Shown: positions 1-9,793 of the stretch, piece by piece
How positions within the stretch are numbered: the first letter of the stretch is position 1
Layout of the letters: each line of letters opens with the position of its first letter
Translations under genes and position numbers: made by a program
The notes under the pieces: model-generated
What the model was told of the DNA's origin: nothing
Seen by the model: only the letters and a program-made list of their open reading frames with translations
Database searches by the model: none
Assembly (NCBI RefSeq): GCF_002148795.1
Contig: NZ_MPOB01000002.1
Span: 399,880 to 463,879, forward strand
DNA: 64,000 nucleotides
Direction: 5' to 3'
Source: Oceanibaculum nanhaiense
Lineage (GTDB): Bacteria; Pseudomonadota; Alphaproteobacteria; Oceanibaculales; Oceanibaculaceae

Positions 1-540
1 GATCTCGACGGCAAGATCGTCATGGATACGCCCTACAGCTTCAACCCGGCCGGCTTCACCATCCACAGCGCCGTGCATGCGGCGCGTGAGGATGCGATGT
101 GCGTGCTGCACACCCACACCGCGGCCGGCATGGCGGTGGCGGCGCAGAAGGGCGGGCTGCTGCCGATCAGCCAGCACGCCATGCGCTTCCATGACCGGAT
201 TTCCTATCACGACTATGAAGGCATCGCGCTGGATCTCGACGAGCGCGAGCGGCTGGTCGCCGATCTGGGCGACACCTATGCCATGATCCTGCGCAATCAC
301 GGCCTGCTGACCTGCGGGCGCAGCGTCGCCGAGGCCTTCACCATCATGTTCTATCTGCAGAAGGCCTGCGAGGCGCAGATCGCCGCGATGTCGAGCGGCG
401 CCGAGCTGGCCATGGTGCCGCCGGATGTGGCGGAGCATGCCGCCCAGCAGTTCGAGCGCGGCGGCGAGAAGAGCGCCAGCCGGCCCTGGCAGGCGTTGCT
501 GCGTACGCTCGACCGGGAGGATACGAGCTATCGCGACTGA
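1..540 (+). CDS. class II aldolase/adducin-family protein (5' end outside window)
   Basis: The frame is already open at base 1, so the N-terminus is missing; about 179 C-terminal residues are present. The family holds zinc-dependent aldolases, dehydratases and epimerases acting on phosphorylated or acidic sugars. Seen: the zinc-site motif HTHT in a Cys-Val-Leu-His-Thr-His-Thr context, the preceding NPAGFTIHSAVHAARED stretch, and the later NHGLLTCG motif with the third metal-ligand histidine. This layout is typical of the 'class II aldolase/adducin' proteins of about 250 residues found beside transporters in Proteobacteria; true fuculose-1-phosphate aldolase is only one member. The substrate cannot be told. 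The gene is followed by a 299-base gap, so it may or may not belong with the downstream hydantoin block. Confidence 0.85.
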   Translation, partial: DLDGKIVMDTPYSFNPAGFTIHSAVHAAREDAMCVLHTHTAAGMAVAAQKGGLLPISQHAMRFHDRISYHDYEGIALDLDERERLVADLGDTYAMILRNHGLLTCGRSVAEAFTIMFYLQKACEAQIAAMSSGAELAMVPPDVAEHAAQQFERGGEKSASRPWQALLRTLDREDTSYRD

Positions 541-839
541 GTGGCGCGACTGACTGGCGCGGTTGGCCGGCCCGGCTGACTGGCGGATGGGCAGTTGACC
601 GGCTTTTGGGCAGGCTGACGCCTCCGGCGCGCCACCTGAATGCCGGAAGCACCGCGCGGCGCTGCAGGCGATGTGTCATAACCTTCTGATTTAAAATGAA
701 TTTTCGGCCCGTGGCGATTATTCGCGACAAAGATGCTGGGTGCCGCGCGAAACGGACCGGCTTTTGCGTAGTGGGTGCCCGGCCCGGCGGCGTTGAAAAT
801 TGGCGTTGAACACTGGCGTTGAATAGGGGATGGGGTGAG
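541..839. other. intergenic region upstream of the hydantoin block
   Basis: No gene is seen. The first part repeats the word CTGACTGGCG at 550-559 and 576-585. An AT-richer stretch at 676-710 containing TTAAAAT could hold a promoter for the downstream operon, but no convincing -35 box was found. The end carries a short tandem repeat, listed separately. Confidence 0.6.
789..823 (+). repeat. three tandem copies of GGCGTTGAA, 13-base period
   Basis: GGCGTTGAA occurs exactly at 789-797, 802-810 and 815-823. The spacing is 13 bases each time, and the last copy ends 16 bases before the ATG at 840. It could be an iterated regulator site or simply slippage of a short repeat. Confidence 0.75.
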
Positions 840-2471
840 ATGGTGCTGCCGAAGGCAGATGTCGTTCTGAAGAACGGCAGGATTTTTCAGGGGCTTCAGG
901 ACGGTTTCGTGGAGGCCTTGGCGGTCTGGAAGGGCCGCGTGCTGGCCGCCGGCAAGAGTTCCGAGATCGAGGCGCTGGTCGGCCCCGCCACCAAGGTCAT
1001 CGACCTTGCGGGCCGCTGCGCCACGCCCGGCATCAATGACGGCCACCAGCATCTGCTGCCGTTCGGCATGGGGCTGCGCCAGGTCGATCTGTCGGCCAGC
1101 CAGGTGAAGACGCTGGATGAGGTGCTGGCCCGCGTGAAGGCCTTCGTGGACAAGGCGAAGCCGGGCGAGTGGATCTTCGGCGGCCGCTACGACCATTTCC
1201 ATCTGGACGTGAAGCGCCACCCGTTCCGCGAGGAGCTGGACAAGGTCTCGCCGAACAATCCGGTCTATATCAAGCGCACCTGCGGCCATATGGGCGTTGC
1301 CAATTCGATGGCGCTGAAGCTGGCCGGTATCGACGAGAAGACGCCGCAGCCGACCGGCGGCTTCATCGAGACGCAGAATGGCCGGCTGACCGGCCTGATG
1401 CAGGAACGCGCGCAGGAACTGGTCACCAGGGCGATGCCGCCGCTGCCGATCGCCGATCTGGTGCGCGGCATCGAGGAGGGCGGCAATGTGTTCCGCAGCT
1501 ACGGCATCACCAGCGTGATGGATGCCGGCGTCGGCCTAGTGCAGGGCTATGACCATTACCTGGCCTATCAGGAGGCGCGCCGCCAGCGCCGACTGCCGGT
1601 GCGGACCTACATGTCGCTGACCGGCGGCCCGGCGGGCGTCATGGACAAGGCCTTCCCGCAGGGGCTGATGACCGGTGTCGGCGACGAATATCTGAAGGTC
1701 GGGTCGGTGAAGCTGTTCACCGATGGCAGCGCCGGCGGCAAGACGGCGGCGATGCGCCATCCCTACAAATGCTCCTGTGGCTCCATCGGCATCTTCATCT
1801 ACAGCGATGGCGAACTGAACGACTGGGTCGAGAAATACAACGCTCTCGGCTACCAGCTCTCCATCCACGCCATTGGCGATGCAGCCATCGACCAGGCGGT
1901 GAACGCGGTCGAGGCGGCGAATGCGAAGAACCCGGTCGCCGGCAAGCGCCACCGGGTCGAGCATTGCGGCTTCACCACGCCGGACCAGATATCCGCGATG
2001 AAGCGCCTGGGCATGATCCCGGCGCCGCAGCCGATCTTCATCTACGAGTTCGGCGACCTCTATATCGAGGTGCTGGGCGAGGAACGGCCGGCGCAATCCT
2101 ACCCGATGAAGGACTGGATCGCGGCCGGGCTGCACCCCATCGCCAGCTCAGATTCGCCGGTATCCGACTTCAATCCGATGAAAAATCTCTATGAGATGGT
2201 GACGCGCAAGACGGATCGCGGCACGGTGATGGGTGCGGATCAGTGCATCACCACCGAACAGGCGATCAGCGCGATGACCTATAATGGCGCCTATGGCAGT
2301 TTCTCGGAGCATGTGAAGGGCACGCTGGCACCGGGCATGCTGGCCGACATCGCGGTGTTCGACCGCGACCTGTTCGCCGTAGCGCCAGAGGACATCCTGC
2401 CGGCGCTGGCCGATATCACCCTCATCGACGGCGAGATCGTTCACGACCGCAAGGGCGAGGTGTTGCAGTGA
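840..2471 (+). CDS. YtcJ-type amidohydrolase
   Basis: Metal-dependent amidohydrolase of the large YtcJ/N-substituted formamide deformylase group (amidohydrolase_3), 543 residues, probably cytoplasmic. Seen: the metal motif DGHQH near residue 68, the VKLFTDGSAGG motif with the bridging lysine near residue 290, SIHAIGDAAID, HRVEHCG and the SSDSPVSDFNP aspartate near residue 437, so all expected ligands are present. An upstream TTG at 819 is in frame, but it lies within the tandem repeat; ATG 840 follows a GGGGTGAG purine stretch and fits the family N-terminus better. It is the first gene of a run that continues into a Dpp-type transporter 27 bases downstream, so it probably hydrolyses the imported compound or a derivative. 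The exact substrate is unknown. Confidence 0.85.
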   Translation: MVLPKADVVLKNGRIFQGLQDGFVEALAVWKGRVLAAGKSSEIEALVGPATKVIDLAGRCATPGINDGHQHLLPFGMGLRQVDLSASQVKTLDEVLARVKAFVDKAKPGEWIFGGRYDHFHLDVKRHPFREELDKVSPNNPVYIKRTCGHMGVANSMALKLAGIDEKTPQPTGGFIETQNGRLTGLMQERAQELVTRAMPPLPIADLVRGIEEGGNVFRSYGITSVMDAGVGLVQGYDHYLAYQEARRQRRLPVRTYMSLTGGPAGVMDKAFPQGLMTGVGDEYLKVGSVKLFTDGSAGGKTAAMRHPYKCSCGSIGIFIYSDGELNDWVEKYNALGYQLSIHAIGDAAIDQAVNAVEAANAKNPVAGKRHRVEHCGFTTPDQISAMKRLGMIPAPQPIFIYEFGDLYIEVLGEERPAQSYPMKDWIAAGLHPIASSDSPVSDFNPMKNLYEMVTRKTDRGTVMGADQCITTEQAISAMTYNGAYGSFSEHVKGTLAPGMLADIAVFDRDLFAVAPEDILPALADITLIDGEIVHDRKGEVLQ

Positions 2472-2498
2472 CCGACCGGCACATGAAAGTCTGATCCG

Positions 2499-3440
2499 AT
2501 GTCACGACACATCGCCCACCGCCTGCTGATCTCCATTCCCGTGCTGTTCGGCGTGCTGCTGATCGGCTTCCTGCTGCTGCAGGTCGTCCCCACCGACCCG
2601 GCCACGGTGCTGGCCGGCCCGACCGCGACCGCCGCCGATGTCGAGGCGCTGCGTGAATCGCTGGGGCTGAACGAGCCGCTCTGGTACCAGTTCGGGCTCT
2701 ATATCTTCCGCGTGCTGCAGCTCGATCTCGGCCGCTCGATCATCAGCAATTCCACCGTGGTCAGCGAACTGGCCAACACGGTCGGCCCGACCGTCGAACT
2801 GATGCTCGCCAGCCTGATCTGGGCGGTGCCGCTGGGCATCCTGATGGGCACTGTGGCCGCCGTGCGCCGGGGCCGGGTGACCGACCGTATCGTCATGGCC
2901 TTTTCGGTCGCCGGCGTGTCGATGCCGATCTTCTGGTTCGGGTTGATGCTGATCCAGTATGTCGGCTTCAAGATGGAGCTGCTGCCGTTCCAGGGCCGTG
3001 GCGGACCGCTGTGGTCGATCGACGGGCTGCGCCATATCGCGCTGCCGGCGATCACGCTGGGCGGCGTGTTCATCGGCCCGGTCGCGCGCATGACCCGCAC
3101 CTCGCTGCTGGAGGTGCTGAACGCCGATTTCGTGCGCACCGCCCGCGCCAAGGGCGCGCCGGAGACCCGGGTGGTGGTGAAGCACGCGCTGCGCAACGCG
3201 CTGATCCCCATCGTCACGCTGGTCGGCTTGCAGATCGGCTTCCTGCTGGGTGGTGCTGTGGTGACCGAGACCATGTTCGCCTGGCCCGGCGTCGGCCGGC
3301 TGGCGGTCGGCGCCATCGTGTCCAGCGACTTCCCGCTGGCGCAGGGTGCCATCCTGCTGCTCGCGGTCTCTTTCCTGCTGGTGAACCTGATCGTGGACGT
3401 GCTGTATGCCTATCTCGACCCGCGCGTCGGGCGGAAATAG
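2499..3440 (+). CDS. ABC transporter permease, DppB/OppB type
   Basis: Inner-membrane subunit of a family-5 (dipeptide/oligopeptide/nickel) importer, 313 residues, normal length. Seen: an N-terminal membrane segment beginning MSRHIAHRLLISIPVLFGV, a periplasmic part around residues 30-95, then five further membrane segments. The ATPase-docking EAA loop is visible as the stretch around RTARAKGAPETRVV near residue 210. It is followed 12 bases later by the DppC partner, so the two permeases are co-translated. The neighbouring hydantoin enzymes suggest that the imported substrate is a hydantoin, N-carbamoyl amino acid or similar ureide rather than a peptide; this is inferred from context only. Confidence 0.92.
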   Translation: MSRHIAHRLLISIPVLFGVLLIGFLLLQVVPTDPATVLAGPTATAADVEALRESLGLNEPLWYQFGLYIFRVLQLDLGRSIISNSTVVSELANTVGPTVELMLASLIWAVPLGILMGTVAAVRRGRVTDRIVMAFSVAGVSMPIFWFGLMLIQYVGFKMELLPFQGRGGPLWSIDGLRHIALPAITLGGVFIGPVARMTRTSLLEVLNADFVRTARAKGAPETRVVVKHALRNALIPIVTLVGLQIGFLLGGAVVTETMFAWPGVGRLAVGAIVSSDFPLAQGAILLLAVSFLLVNLIVDVLYAYLDPRVGRK

Positions 3441-3452
3441 GGGGCGACGAGA

Positions 3453-4349
3453 ATGACCGACGCAACCCAGACCCTGTCGCCCGCTGCCGCCCCCGGGCCG
3501 GCCAGCACCCAGACGATCAAGCGGCTGTCGGCCTGGCAGCGCCTGCTGCGCGACAAGCCGGCGGTGATTGCCGGGACGTTCCTGCTGCTGGTGGTGCTGG
3601 CGGCGATCTTCGCGCCCTATCTGACGCCGTTCGATCCCTACGACACCAACATGCGGGTGCGGCTGCGCCCGCCCGGCGGCGACTATCTGCTGGGCACCGA
3701 CGCGCAGGGCCGCGATATGGTGACGCGGCTGCTCTACGGCATCCGCACGACGCTGCTGATCGGCTTCTGCGGCGTCATGCTGGGCGGGACGATCGGCGCG
3801 GTGATGGGCATCGTGGCGGCGTTCTACAAGCGCCTCGACAACCTCATCATGCGGGTGGTGGACGTGCTGCTGTCCTTCCCATCGATCCTGTTCGGTCTGG
3901 CCATCGCCGCCGTGCTGGGGGCGGGCATCACCAGCCTGATCATCGCCCTGACCATCGCTGCCGTGCCAACCGTGGCGCGCATTGCCCGCGGTGCCGCCAC
4001 CGTGGTCATGCAGAATGAGTATATGGAGGCGGGCCGCGCCATCGGCCTGTCGGACTGGACGCTGATCTGGCGCTATCTGGCGCTGAACTGCCTGTCGGCG
4101 ATCTTCGTGTACCTCACCCTGCAGTTCGGCCAGACCATCCTGCTGGGGGCGGCGCTCAGCTTCCTGGGGCTGGGCGCGCAGCCGCCGACGGCGGAGCTGG
4201 GCACGATGGCCGCCGAGGGGCGCAATTTTCTGTTCTTCGCACCGCATGTCTCGACCATTCCAAGCTTCGCGATCTTCCTGATCGTGCTGGCCTTCAATGT
4301 GTTGGGCGATGCGTTGCGCGACGTCCTCGATCCGCGGATGAGGCAATAA
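3453..4349 (+). CDS. ABC transporter permease, DppC/OppC type
   Basis: Second permease of the same importer, 298 residues. The N-terminal region of about 35 residues is soluble and rich in Ala, Pro and Thr. The usual OppC_N segment follows (LRDKPAVIAGTFLLLVVLAA), then the DPYDTN periplasmic element and the core permease domain. The EAA loop is visible near residue 190 as MEAGRAIGLSDWTLIWRYL. It ends with LRDVLDPRMRQ, the normal family C-terminus. A purine-rich GGGGCGACGAGA precedes the ATG. It forms a heterodimer with the upstream DppB-type protein. Confidence 0.92.
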   Translation: MTDATQTLSPAAAPGPASTQTIKRLSAWQRLLRDKPAVIAGTFLLLVVLAAIFAPYLTPFDPYDTNMRVRLRPPGGDYLLGTDAQGRDMVTRLLYGIRTTLLIGFCGVMLGGTIGAVMGIVAAFYKRLDNLIMRVVDVLLSFPSILFGLAIAAVLGAGITSLIIALTIAAVPTVARIARGAATVVMQNEYMEAGRAIGLSDWTLIWRYLALNCLSAIFVYLTLQFGQTILLGAALSFLGLGAQPPTAELGTMAAEGRNFLFFAPHVSTIPSFAIFLIVLAFNVLGDALRDVLDPRMRQ

Positions 4350-4423
4350 AGCCGCGACGGGGAGACGAAGGCCCGCCGCCGGCGGGGCTGGCGAAAGCCA
4401 AACATGAGAACGAGGAGGCTTAG

Positions 4424-6010
4424 ATGAAGTTACGGAACACAGTTTGGATGGCGGCGGGCGTTGCCGTCGCGGCGGCGACGGGGTTCGCTGCCCCGGCGAT
4501 GGCGCAGAAGGAAATCTCGATCATCCGGACCATCGATACGGACCGCTACGATCCGCATCGCTCCACCGCCCGTTCGGCGGCGGAAATCCTGTTCATGGTC
4601 GGCGATACGCTGGTCGCGCTGGACTATGACCTGAAGACCGTGAAGCCGGGCCTGGCGAAGAGCTGGACGGTCTCGGAGGATGGCAAGACCTACACCTTCA
4701 ACCTGAAGGAAGGCGTGAAGTTCTGCTCCGGCAAGGAATTCACCGCGCAGGACGTGGTGGACACCATCAACCGCTGGCGCGATCCGGCCACCAAGGGCGT
4801 CGTCACCTGGCGCGCCGGCCCGGTCAAGGAAGTCCGCGCCAAGGACAAGCTGACGGTCGAGTACGAGCTGACCAAGCCGTATTCGGAACTGCTGTTCCAG
4901 ATGACGCAGCACTTCCACACCATCATCAATGTCGATCAGGTGAAGAAGCTTGGCGACGATTTCGGTGTGAAGGGTCTGGATACCACCGGCCCGTTCTGCT
5001 TCGACAGCTGGGAACCGCGCAACCAGACCGTGCTGACCAAGCACAAGGGCTATAACTGGGGCCCGGACTTCTATAAGAACAAGGAAGCCCAGGTCGATAA
5101 GATCACCTGGAAGATCGTGCCGGAAGAGAGCACCCGCGTCGCCTCGCTGCAGACCGGCCAGGCCGATGCCAGCCAGTATGTGCCCTACTGGTCGCTCGAT
5201 CAGTTCAAGGCCAACTCCAAGATGTCGGTGACCCAGGCCGAGGCCTATTTCTGGACCTACTTCATGGGCTTCAAGATCACCCGCGAGCTGATGGGTGACG
5301 TGCGCGTCCGCCAGGCGATGAACCTGGCCGTCGATGTCGAGGCGATCACCGATGCGGTGACCTTCGGCTATGCCACCCCGGCCAACACCTACATCTCGCC
5401 GGAAGTGCTGGACTTCGACAAGTCGGTGAAGACCGACACCTACAGCTATGACCCGGCCAAGGCAGCAGCCCTGCTGGACGAGGCTGGCTGGAAGCTGGGC
5501 GGTGACGGGTTCCGCTACAAGGACGGCAAGAAGCTGGCCCCGCTGGTCTATGGCTTCACCGACACCTGGCGCCAGATCGTCGAGGCGGTGCAGGGCGACC
5601 TGCGCAAGGTCGGCATCGACCTGCAGATCCAGCTGTTCGACGCCACCGTCGTCTGGGGCAAGCTGGCGACGCAGGAGTTCGACATCTTCACCATGTCGTT
5701 CCCCTATGTCTCCACCGGCGATGCGATGAACCTGTATTTCCGCTCGGCCAACATGCCGACTCCGAACCGCGTCAACTGGGACGACAAGGAGACCGACGCG
5801 CTGCTGGAGGCGGGTTCCTCCGCGCTGACCGACAAGGCGCGTGCCGAGGCCTTCGGCAAGGTGCTGCACAAGGTGCATGACGCCGCCGTGTGGATCCCGC
5901 TCTACCACGAGCCGCTGTACACCGTTGCCGGCGCGAAGATGCAGCCGGTGCGTGCGCACGGCATCTATGGTGCCGGTTTCTACAAGGGCATCGACCTCGC
6001 CCTGAAGTAA
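4424..6010 (+). CDS. ABC transporter substrate-binding protein, family 5 (DppA/OppA-like)
   Basis: Periplasmic binding protein that gives the importer its specificity, 528 residues. Seen: a Sec signal peptide (MKLRNTVWMAAG, an alanine-rich core and an APAMAQ cleavage region near residue 27), then the family-5 features DPHRSTARSAAE, KSWTVSEDGKTYTFNLKEGVKF and the ARAEAFGKV/YHEPLYTV region at the C-terminus. There is no lipobox cysteine, so it is a soluble periplasmic protein. ATG 4424 is preceded by GAACGAGGAGGC, a strong ribosome site. A strong terminator follows directly, which may give this gene a separately stabilised transcript, as is common for binding proteins. Confidence 0.92.
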   Translation: MKLRNTVWMAAGVAVAAATGFAAPAMAQKEISIIRTIDTDRYDPHRSTARSAAEILFMVGDTLVALDYDLKTVKPGLAKSWTVSEDGKTYTFNLKEGVKFCSGKEFTAQDVVDTINRWRDPATKGVVTWRAGPVKEVRAKDKLTVEYELTKPYSELLFQMTQHFHTIINVDQVKKLGDDFGVKGLDTTGPFCFDSWEPRNQTVLTKHKGYNWGPDFYKNKEAQVDKITWKIVPEESTRVASLQTGQADASQYVPYWSLDQFKANSKMSVTQAEAYFWTYFMGFKITRELMGDVRVRQAMNLAVDVEAITDAVTFGYATPANTYISPEVLDFDKSVKTDTYSYDPAKAAALLDEAGWKLGGDGFRYKDGKKLAPLVYGFTDTWRQIVEAVQGDLRKVGIDLQIQLFDATVVWGKLATQEFDIFTMSFPYVSTGDAMNLYFRSANMPTPNRVNWDDKETDALLEAGSSALTDKARAEAFGKVLHKVHDAAVWIPLYHEPLYTVAGAKMQPVRAHGIYGAGFYKGIDLALK

Positions 6011-6017
6011 TCGCGAA

Positions 6018-6075
6018 CCGTCCGGGCGTGTCACCTTGGGACATATCCTGGGGCACGCCCGGACGGGCCTTTTTC
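6018..6075 (+). terminator. rho-independent terminator or attenuating hairpin
   Basis: CCGTCCGGGCGTG (6018-6030) pairs perfectly with CACGCCCGGACGG (6054-6066), a 13-base-pair stem with a 23-base loop, followed by GCCTTTTTC. It lies between the binding-protein gene and the next amidohydrolase. Downstream genes of the same pathway must be reached by read-through or by a second promoter in 6076-6124. Confidence 0.85.
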
Positions 6076-6124
6076 GAGAAGTGATTCGTTAGAAAATTTA
6101 CGACTAAACGGGGATGGACGGATT

Positions 6125-7596
6125 ATGCAGACGATTGTGATCCGCAACGCCGACTACGTGATTGCCTGGGACGAGGCGTCGGGCAGCCATGCCTATCTGG
6201 AAGGTGCTGACGTCGCCTTCCAGGGCAACCAGTTCAGCTTCGTCGGCAAGGGCTATGCCGGCGCCGCCGATCGGGAGATCGACGGGCGCGGCCTGATGCT
6301 GATGCCAGGCCTCGTGAACATCCATTCCCACCCGACCTCTGAGCCCGGCAACAAAGGCCTGCTGGAGGAGCTGGGCAGCCCGCGCCTTGGCCAGTCCTCG
6401 CTGTATGAATTCATGCCGGTGTTCCGGCTCGACCCGAATGCGGCGCGCGCGGCCAGCATGGTGGCGATGAGCGAGCTGCTGAAAAGCGGCGTCACCACCA
6501 TCACCGACCTGTCCGGCGCGCGCGAAGGCTGGGCTGATGACATGGCCTCGACCGGCATGCGCGCGGTGCTGTGCCCGATGTACCGTTCCGCCGCCTGGAC
6601 CACGAAGGATGGCCATTCGGTCGAATATCAGTGGGACGAGGCCGCTGGCAAGCAGGCCATGCAGCGCGCGCTGGATGTTGTCGATGCGGCGGCGAAGCAT
6701 CCGTCCGGTCGCATTTCCGGCATGCTGGGGCCGTCGCAGATCGACACCTGCACCGCCGATCTGATCCGCGACAGCTATGACGCAGCCGCCGAGCGCGGCA
6801 TTGCCGTGCAGCTGCATGCGGCGCAGAGCGTGGTCGAGTTCAACGAGATCACCCGCCGCCACGGCAAGACGCCGATCGAATGGCTGGACTCGCTGGGCGT
6901 GCTGGGGCCGCAGATGATCATCGGCCATGGCATCTTCCTGAACGATCATCCCTGGCTGCACTGGCCGCAGGCCGACGATTTCGCGTTGCTGGCGGGCTCC
7001 GGCGCCTCGGTCGCGCACTGTCCGACCGTGTTCTCGCGCCGCGGCATCGCGCTGAACTGGGTGCACCGCTATGTGAAGGCCGGCATCAATCTGGGTCTCG
7101 GCACCGACACCTTCCCGCACAACATGATCGACGAGATGCGCATGGCCTGCCTGGCCGCGCGCATCCTGAAGGGCGACTTCACCGGCGCCTCCACCGCGGA
7201 AGTGTTCATGGCCGCCACGGTGGGCGGGGCGACGGCGCTGAAGAAGCCGGATATCGGCCGCGTCGCGGTCGGCATGAAGGCCGACTTCTCGCTGGTCGAT
7301 CTGTCGCATCCCTATATGCAGCCGCTGCGCGAGCCGCTGCGCAGCCTGATCTATTCGACCTCCGACCGGGCCGTGCGCGACGTCTATGTCGATGGCCAGC
7401 AGGTGGTCAGCGACGGCAAGGTTCTGACCATCGATATCGAGGCCGCCATCGAAACCCTGCGCGAGGCGCAGGCCCGTACCATCGCCACCGTGTCCGAACG
7501 CGACTGGGCCAAGCGCCAGGTCGAGGACATGTCGCCGATGGTGTTCCCCGTCAAATCCGCCCTGTCCAGCCCGCAGCCGGTGATCAAGAGCGCCTG

Positions 7597-7597
<1 letters not shown>
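6125..7597 (+). CDS. amidohydrolase, SsnA/AtzB/cytosine-deaminase-like
   Basis: Cytoplasmic amidohydrolase of the chlorohydrolase/deaminase group, 490 residues, somewhat longer than the usual 440-460. Seen: [10 protein letters not shown] at the N-terminus, the metal motif [14 protein letters not shown] near residue 65, [16 protein letters not shown] and [10 protein letters not shown] with the ligand aspartate near residue 326. All metal ligands of this group are present. The C-terminal tail of about 40 residues after the barrel is rich in charged residues and not assignable. The stop codon overlaps the ATG of the downstream ATPase gene (TGATGA). It probably acts on a ring amide or deaminates the imported compound; the substrate is not known. 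Confidence 0.85.
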
Positions 7598-8625
<1,028 letters not shown>

Positions 8626-8633
8626 GGCGCGAG

Positions 8634-9755
8634 ATGAACGAGCAGAGCACTCCCGGCGCCCGCAAGGCGATCCTGAAAGTCGAACGGCTGGTGAAGCATT
8701 TCCCGATCACCAAGGGAATCGTGCTGCAGAGCCAGGTCGGCGCCGTGAAGGCGGTCGATGATGTCAGCTTCCATATCAATGAGGGCGAGACGCTGGCCGT
8801 GGTCGGGGAATCGGGCTGCGGCAAATCGACGACCGGCCGCCTGATCATGCGGCTGATCGAGCCGACCTCGGGCAGCGTCGAATTCGACGGCACCGACATC
8901 ACCACCCTGAAGGGGCGAGAGATGCGGATGATCCGCCGGCAGATCCAGATCATCTTCCAGGATCCCTATGCGTCGCTGAATCCGCGCATGACGGTCGGCG
9001 ACATCATCGCTGAGCCGCTGGAAGTGCACGGCATCGCGCACGGCAAGGAAAAGCGCGCGCGGGTCGAGGAATTGCTGAAGGTCGTCGGCCTGTCGCCCTG
9101 GCACATGGTGCGCTATCCGCACGAATTCTCCGGCGGCCAGCGCCAGCGCATCGGCGTCGCCCGCGCGCTCGCCGTGAATCCGAAGCTGATCGTGTGCGAC
9201 GAGCCGGTCTCGGCGCTGGACGTGTCGATTCAGGCGCAGGTGGTGAATCTGCTGCAGGATCTGCAGACCCAGTTCGGCCTCGCTTACATGTTCATCGCCC
9301 ATGATCTGGCGGTGGTGAAGCACATCGCCGACCGGGTCGCGGTCATGTATCTCGGCAAGATCGTCGAACTGGCGGACAAGAAGACGCTCTACGATTCGCC
9401 GCGCCATCCCTACACCCAGGCGCTGCTGTCGGCGATCCCGGTGCCCGACCCGTCGGTGAAGCCGGAGCGCATGCTGCTGGATGGCGACGTACCCAGCCCG
9501 ATCAACCCGCCGTCCGGCTGCCGCTTCCACACCCGCTGTCCGCATGCGCGCGAGCGCTGCAAAGTCGAGGATCCGGCCTTCCTGGATATCGGCGGCGGGC
9601 ATCAGGTGGCCTGCCATTTCTGGAACGAGATCGAGGTGCCGAAGGCGGTGAAGGCAATCAAGGCCGGCAACGCGTCGGACCATTATCTGCCGCGGCTGGA
9701 AGCCTATCGCAAGGCGACCGAGAAGATGAAGGCGGCCGCCGAGAAGGCCGGCTGA
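8634..9755 (+). CDS. ABC transporter ATP-binding protein, DppF/OppF type
   Basis: Second ATPase of the importer, 373 residues, about 40 longer than many DppF proteins because of a charged Ala/Lys-rich tail after residue 335. Seen: Walker [25 protein letters not shown], signature SGGQRQRIG, Walker [23 protein letters not shown], and the C-terminal [14 protein letters not shown] motif. ATG 8634 was chosen because the longer open frame overlaps the upstream coding sequence; GAGGCGCGAG precedes it. It completes a five-part transporter (two permeases, binding protein, two ATPases) with an amidohydrolase inserted between the parts. Confidence 0.93.
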   Translation: MNEQSTPGARKAILKVERLVKHFPITKGIVLQSQVGAVKAVDDVSFHINEGETLAVVGESGCGKSTTGRLIMRLIEPTSGSVEFDGTDITTLKGREMRMIRRQIQIIFQDPYASLNPRMTVGDIIAEPLEVHGIAHGKEKRARVEELLKVVGLSPWHMVRYPHEFSGGQRQRIGVARALAVNPKLIVCDEPVSALDVSIQAQVVNLLQDLQTQFGLAYMFIAHDLAVVKHIADRVAVMYLGKIVELADKKTLYDSPRHPYTQALLSAIPVPDPSVKPERMLLDGDVPSPINPPSGCRFHTRCPHARERCKVEDPAFLDIGGGHQVACHFWNEIEVPKAVKAIKAGNASDHYLPRLEAYRKATEKMKAAAEKAG

Positions 9756-9793
9756 CATAAAGGCGACGCATAAAGGCGACAGGGGAGGCGAGG

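Noticed and set aside
819..839. TTG start of the first amidohydrolase
   Set aside because: It lies inside the tandem repeat; ATG 840 has a purine-rich ribosome site and gives a normal family N-terminus.
2502..4346. 614-codon open frame on the minus strand
   Set aside because: Antisense to both Dpp-type permease genes; low-complexity Gln/His/Arg sequence.
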